Assembly: GCA_913041495.1 (NCBI GenBank)
Contig: CAJWHT010000023.1
Coordinates: 1-43,598 of the forward strand
Length of the DNA: 43,598 nucleotides
Source of the DNA: an uncultured Desulfobacteraceae bacterium
GTDB lineage: Bacteria > Desulfobacterota > Desulfobacteria > Desulfobacterales > Desulfobacteraceae
Direction: 5' to 3'
A program made the translations under genes and the position numbers. Shown here piece by piece: positions 40,988 through 43,598 of the stretch. Within the stretch, counting starts at the first letter, position 1, and each line of letters opens with the position of its first letter. Below the pieces are notes generated by a model. That model had not been told where the DNA came from. It did not search any database and saw nothing but the letters and a program-made list of their open reading frames with translations.

Positions 40988-43598
40988 GTGAACGGATCTG
41001 TCCCCCCGGGAAAGGCCACAGGATACCTGGCAGTCATCCATCTGCTCCTGGCGATACTTGCCGCGGTCTGCACCGCAGATGACACCCTGCCCCAAGTGAC
41101 GGGGAAACCATTTTCAAACACTTATCCGCCCATTGTCTATAAAGGCCAGAACCAGGTGTACGACGTGGTCAAAGACCATCGCGGCGTCCTGTTTGCCGGA
41201 AACAACGTCAACGGCGTCCTTGAATATGACGGAATCACCTGGCGCACCATTGCCCTGTCCAACAACAACACCGCCTACAGCCTTTCGGTGAGCAAAAGCG
41301 GCCAGGTGTTTGTGGCCGGTGCCGGGGAAATCGGCTTTCTGTCCCAGGTGAACGGAAAGACCATCTACCAGTCACTGCTGCCCCATCTGCCCGAACCATA
41401 CAGGAAATTCGGGCGCGCCCAGGTGAAATGCATCGCCGACCGGACATATTTCAATACGGGCACCGCCATTTTTCTCTGGGAGAACAATGGCTTTTTCGCC
41501 ATAGAAAACCCTTCAGGATCCGGGTTTGATGATCTCTTTGCCGCCAACGGCGCCATCTACACCAGTGACCGGGACGGGACCATATTCATGATACGGGACC
41601 GGACGGCGGAACCGGTTTTCCGGGAGCAGCCCGAGGTTTTCGGCGGCTATATATTCAAAAACGAATACGATATGCCCAGCATCAACCTCATTCTCCCCCT
41701 TGATCCGGATACCATTCTCATCGGGACCTACTTCCGGGGGTTTCTCACCTTTGACGGACGGCAGCTTGCCCCCTTTGAAACCGAAGCCGATGCCTTTTTG
41801 ATCGGCAATATGGGATACAGCGGCACCCGTCTGAACAACGGAGAATTCGCCGTCAGCACCGTGGACCGGGGGGTGATCGTCATCGACCGCGGGGGCCGTC
41901 TCAAGGCCTGGTTTCGACAGGATAACGGCCTCACCGAAAATATCGTCTACGGCGTTTTCCAGGACACCCACAACGGGCTGTGGATTGCCACGGACTTCGG
42001 GCTCAACCAGATGCTATATCCCTCCCCCTTCACCCGCTATGACCGGGAGTCCGGCCTGGCCGGCCAGGTCAGGAAAACTGCGGAACTCAACGGCACCCTC
42101 TATGTGGCCACCTCCCGGGGGGCATTTAAGAGCCGTTCCCCCGCCTCCGCCCTTGGCCTTGAATTTGAGCGCATCACCGGGATCCACCCGTCGGAAACAG
42201 GGGCGGTGGCCCCCTTTGGCAACACCGTTCTTTTCGGCAGCATCTTCGGCCTGTTCCAGGTGACGCCAATGGCATCTGAAACCCCGGTGCTTGCGGTTCC
42301 ATGGCTGAAGGACAGGGACTGCCGGTTCATCGAAGTGTCCCGGAAATGTCCCGGTATCGTCTATGCCGGCACGGCCTATGACGGCATTCACATTCTGCGC
42401 TTCCGGGAAAACCAATGGACCCGGGAAGGGCATATTCCCCTGAACGATGCGGTTTTCTTCGGCGCCGAAGACAAGGACGGCAGGCTGTGGGTCACAGGAA
42501 TGAACTCCGGGATGTACCGGATCGACTTCTCAACCGGCGGATTTGAACAGCCCGGGGTAAAAAACTATTACACGAACCAGGGACTGCCGGAAGGATACTA
42601 TGCCGCCAGCATTGTTGACCGGGATATCTTCTTGTACAGTGATGAGGTATTCCTCTCATACAACAGGGAGGCAGACAGGTTTGTTCCGGACACCCGTTTC
42701 TTTGACGACCCCACTCACACAGGTATCCTGGACCAGACCCCGGACGGCTCGGTCTGGTTCACCAAAGGACGGCCAAGACGGCTTGGCCTTGCCGTAAAAC
42801 AACAGAAAAAAGATGGCGTCTACCATCGTCTGGCCGCCCCCTTCCAGCGATTTAATAATTTTCAAATCAGAAATGTCGGATACGACGGGAACAACCGCAC
42901 CTATTTAGGTGCGGACCAGTCACTTCTGGTCTACGATGCGGGTATCCCCTTTCCTTCCGGGGCGCCGTTCACCACCCTGATTCGAAAAATTACGGTCAAC
43001 GGCACCCCGGTATTCGGTCCCGGGGCACCGGATACGTCCCCCGGTGCCACACTTCGTCTCAAACACACGGAAAACGCGCTTCGTTTCGACTACGCAGGGC
43101 TTTTTACCGATGTCTCTTTCGGCAACCGGTACGCCGTTCAGTTAGAAGGGCTGGAGTCCGGTTTTTCCCAATGGGGCGATGCCGCTTACAAGGAGTACAC
43201 CAATCTTGAGCCCGGGCAATACCGGTTCCTGGTCAAGTCCCGGAACCTTTACGGCACCCGGAGCGATACCGCGGCCATCGCCTTTAAGATTCTGCCGCCC
43301 TGGTGGGAAACCTGGTGGTTCTACCTTGCCGAAATATCCCTGCTGCTGCTCCTGATACTGGCCTCTTTCCTGCTGAACCGGTCCGGAGAAGTATCCAGGT
43401 TCACAAAGGTGGTCACCTTCGTCACCCTGGTGGTGGTGTTTGAATCCATCATGTTTGTGGCGGAACCCTTTGCCGAAGCCTTCGGCGGCGGCGTGGGTCT
43501 CGGGCACGGTGGGGTCGCGATAGGCGATGACGCGGGGCGCGACCTGCGCCAGCGCCAGCGCCGCGGCCTAGATGCGTGCGTCGCTATTGTGGAGAAAA
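40988..43598 (+). CDS. Periplasmic beta-propeller / Y_Y_Y-domain sensor protein, partial (C-terminus lost at window end)
   Basis: The frame runs from a GTG at 40988 to the window end with no stop, ~870 codons. A signal peptide (about 10-31, LAVIHLLLAILAAVCTADD) is followed by ~680 residues of propeller-like repeats as in two-component regulator propeller proteins (GLWIATDFGLNQM, GVLFAGNNVNGVLEYDG). A triple-tyrosine Y_Y_Y domain follows near 690-760 (FGNRYAVQLEGLESGFSQW, LEPGQYRFLVKSRN). Then come a Trp-rich motif (PPWWETWWFYLAE) and two membrane helices. The missing output domain could be a kinase, GGDEF or phosphatase domain. Alternative starts exist. The last ~110 bases are compositionally foreign (see below), so the true end is not in this window. 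Confidence 0.85.
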   Translation, partial: MNGSVPPGKATGYLAVIHLLLAILAAVCTADDTLPQVTGKPFSNTYPPIVYKGQNQVYDVVKDHRGVLFAGNNVNGVLEYDGITWRTIALSNNNTAYSLSVSKSGQVFVAGAGEIGFLSQVNGKTIYQSLLPHLPEPYRKFGRAQVKCIADRTYFNTGTAIFLWENNGFFAIENPSGSGFDDLFAANGAIYTSDRDGTIFMIRDRTAEPVFREQPEVFGGYIFKNEYDMPSINLILPLDPDTILIGTYFRGFLTFDGRQLAPFETEADAFLIGNMGYSGTRLNNGEFAVSTVDRGVIVIDRGGRLKAWFRQDNGLTENIVYGVFQDTHNGLWIATDFGLNQMLYPSPFTRYDRESGLAGQVRKTAELNGTLYVATSRGAFKSRSPASALGLEFERITGIHPSETGAVAPFGNTVLFGSIFGLFQVTPMASETPVLAVPWLKDRDCRFIEVSRKCPGIVYAGTAYDGIHILRFRENQWTREGHIPLNDAVFFGAEDKDGRLWVTGMNSGMYRIDFSTGGFEQPGVKNYYTNQGLPEGYYAASIVDRDIFLYSDEVFLSYNREADRFVPDTRFFDDPTHTGILDQTPDGSVWFTKGRPRRLGLAVKQQKKDGVYHRLAAPFQRFNNFQIRNVGYDGNNRTYLGADQSLLVYDAGIPFPSGAPFTTLIRKITVNGTPVFGPGAPDTSPGATLRLKHTENALRFDYAGLFTDVSFGNRYAVQLEGLESGFSQWGDAAYKEYTNLEPGQYRFLVKSRNLYGTRSDTAAIAFKILPPWWETWWFYLAEISLLLLLILASFLLNRSGEVSRFTKVVTFVTLVVVFESIMFVAEPFAEAFGGGVGLGHGGVAIGDDAGRDLRQRQRRGLDACVAIVEK
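43478..43598. other. Probable chimeric contig end
   Basis: From about 43480 the sequence turns extremely GC-rich with GCG/CGC codons, unlike the CCGG/GCC style of the rest. Read on the minus strand it gives a protein-like run (ALAQVAPRVIAYRDPTVPET), typical of a high-GC bacterium. In the plus frame the sensor protein becomes low-complexity Gly/Arg. The junction probably lies in the GC-rich stretch around 43475-43495. Confidence 0.6.

Noticed and set aside
1-43598. CRISPR arrays, tRNA/rRNA genes, insertion sequences, prophage or attachment sites
   Set aside because: None found on reading; no regularly spaced repeats, transposase or integrase motifs were seen.

Overview
The window looks like part of a chromosome or metagenomic contig from a strictly anaerobic, Gram-negative bacterium of the Desulfobacterales type (former Deltaproteobacteria). 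This is inferred from the gene set: Omp85/TamB outer-membrane biogenesis, non-pyrrolysine MttB-type corrinoid methyltransferases with a corrinoid protein, an apparent selenoprotein, a PEP-CTERM protein, large periplasmic-sensor diguanylate cyclases, and a moderately high GC content with many CCGG-containing codons. No rRNA, tRNA, CRISPR, IS element or prophage was seen.

Layout. 1-5559: end of a tamB gene followed by a 7-POTRA Omp85 (TamA/BamA-like) gene. 5853-7211: AGCS sodium:amino-acid symporter with a clear terminator. 7327-11245 (minus): metal-uptake ABC operon (TroA/ZnuA-like binding protein, a membrane-anchored unknown, ATPase, a permease fused to a DtxR-like domain, a small secreted unknown). 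11351-11878 (minus): a peroxiredoxin-like selenoprotein with an in-frame UGA and a SECIS-like hairpin, which a standard ORF caller would truncate. 12033-15763: GNAT enzyme, TauE/SafE exporter, PAS-like membrane protein, zinc-ribbon/DUF1566-like protein and a TetR regulator. 15773-18721: uvrA. 18918-20767: HAD acid phosphatase and a CvfB-like S1 protein.

20886-34224 is the accessory core. A MarR regulator precedes a two-gene operon (SAM-dependent methyltransferase plus MttB-like protein). That operon's leader carries a promoter, three dyads and a multi-branched RNA fold. Converging on it is a tight five-gene minus-strand operon: MttB-family methyltransferase, corrinoid protein, family-3 solute-binding protein, MmgE/PrpD protein, and a 1522-residue glutamine amidotransferase/SIS protein. 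An M20 amidohydrolase diverges from the five-gene operon. The simplest reading is a pathway that takes methyl groups, and perhaps amide or amino groups, from an unidentified N-methylated substrate. The pairing of a GlmS-like giant enzyme with corrinoid methyl transfer is the most unusual system in the window.

34294-43598: a PEP-CTERM protein, a response regulator with a C-terminal Cys/His motif, a four-SBP-domain diguanylate cyclase, an OmpA lipoprotein and FecR-domain pair, and a partial propeller/Y_Y_Y sensor protein. The last ~110 bases change abruptly in composition and probably derive from a chimeric contig end.
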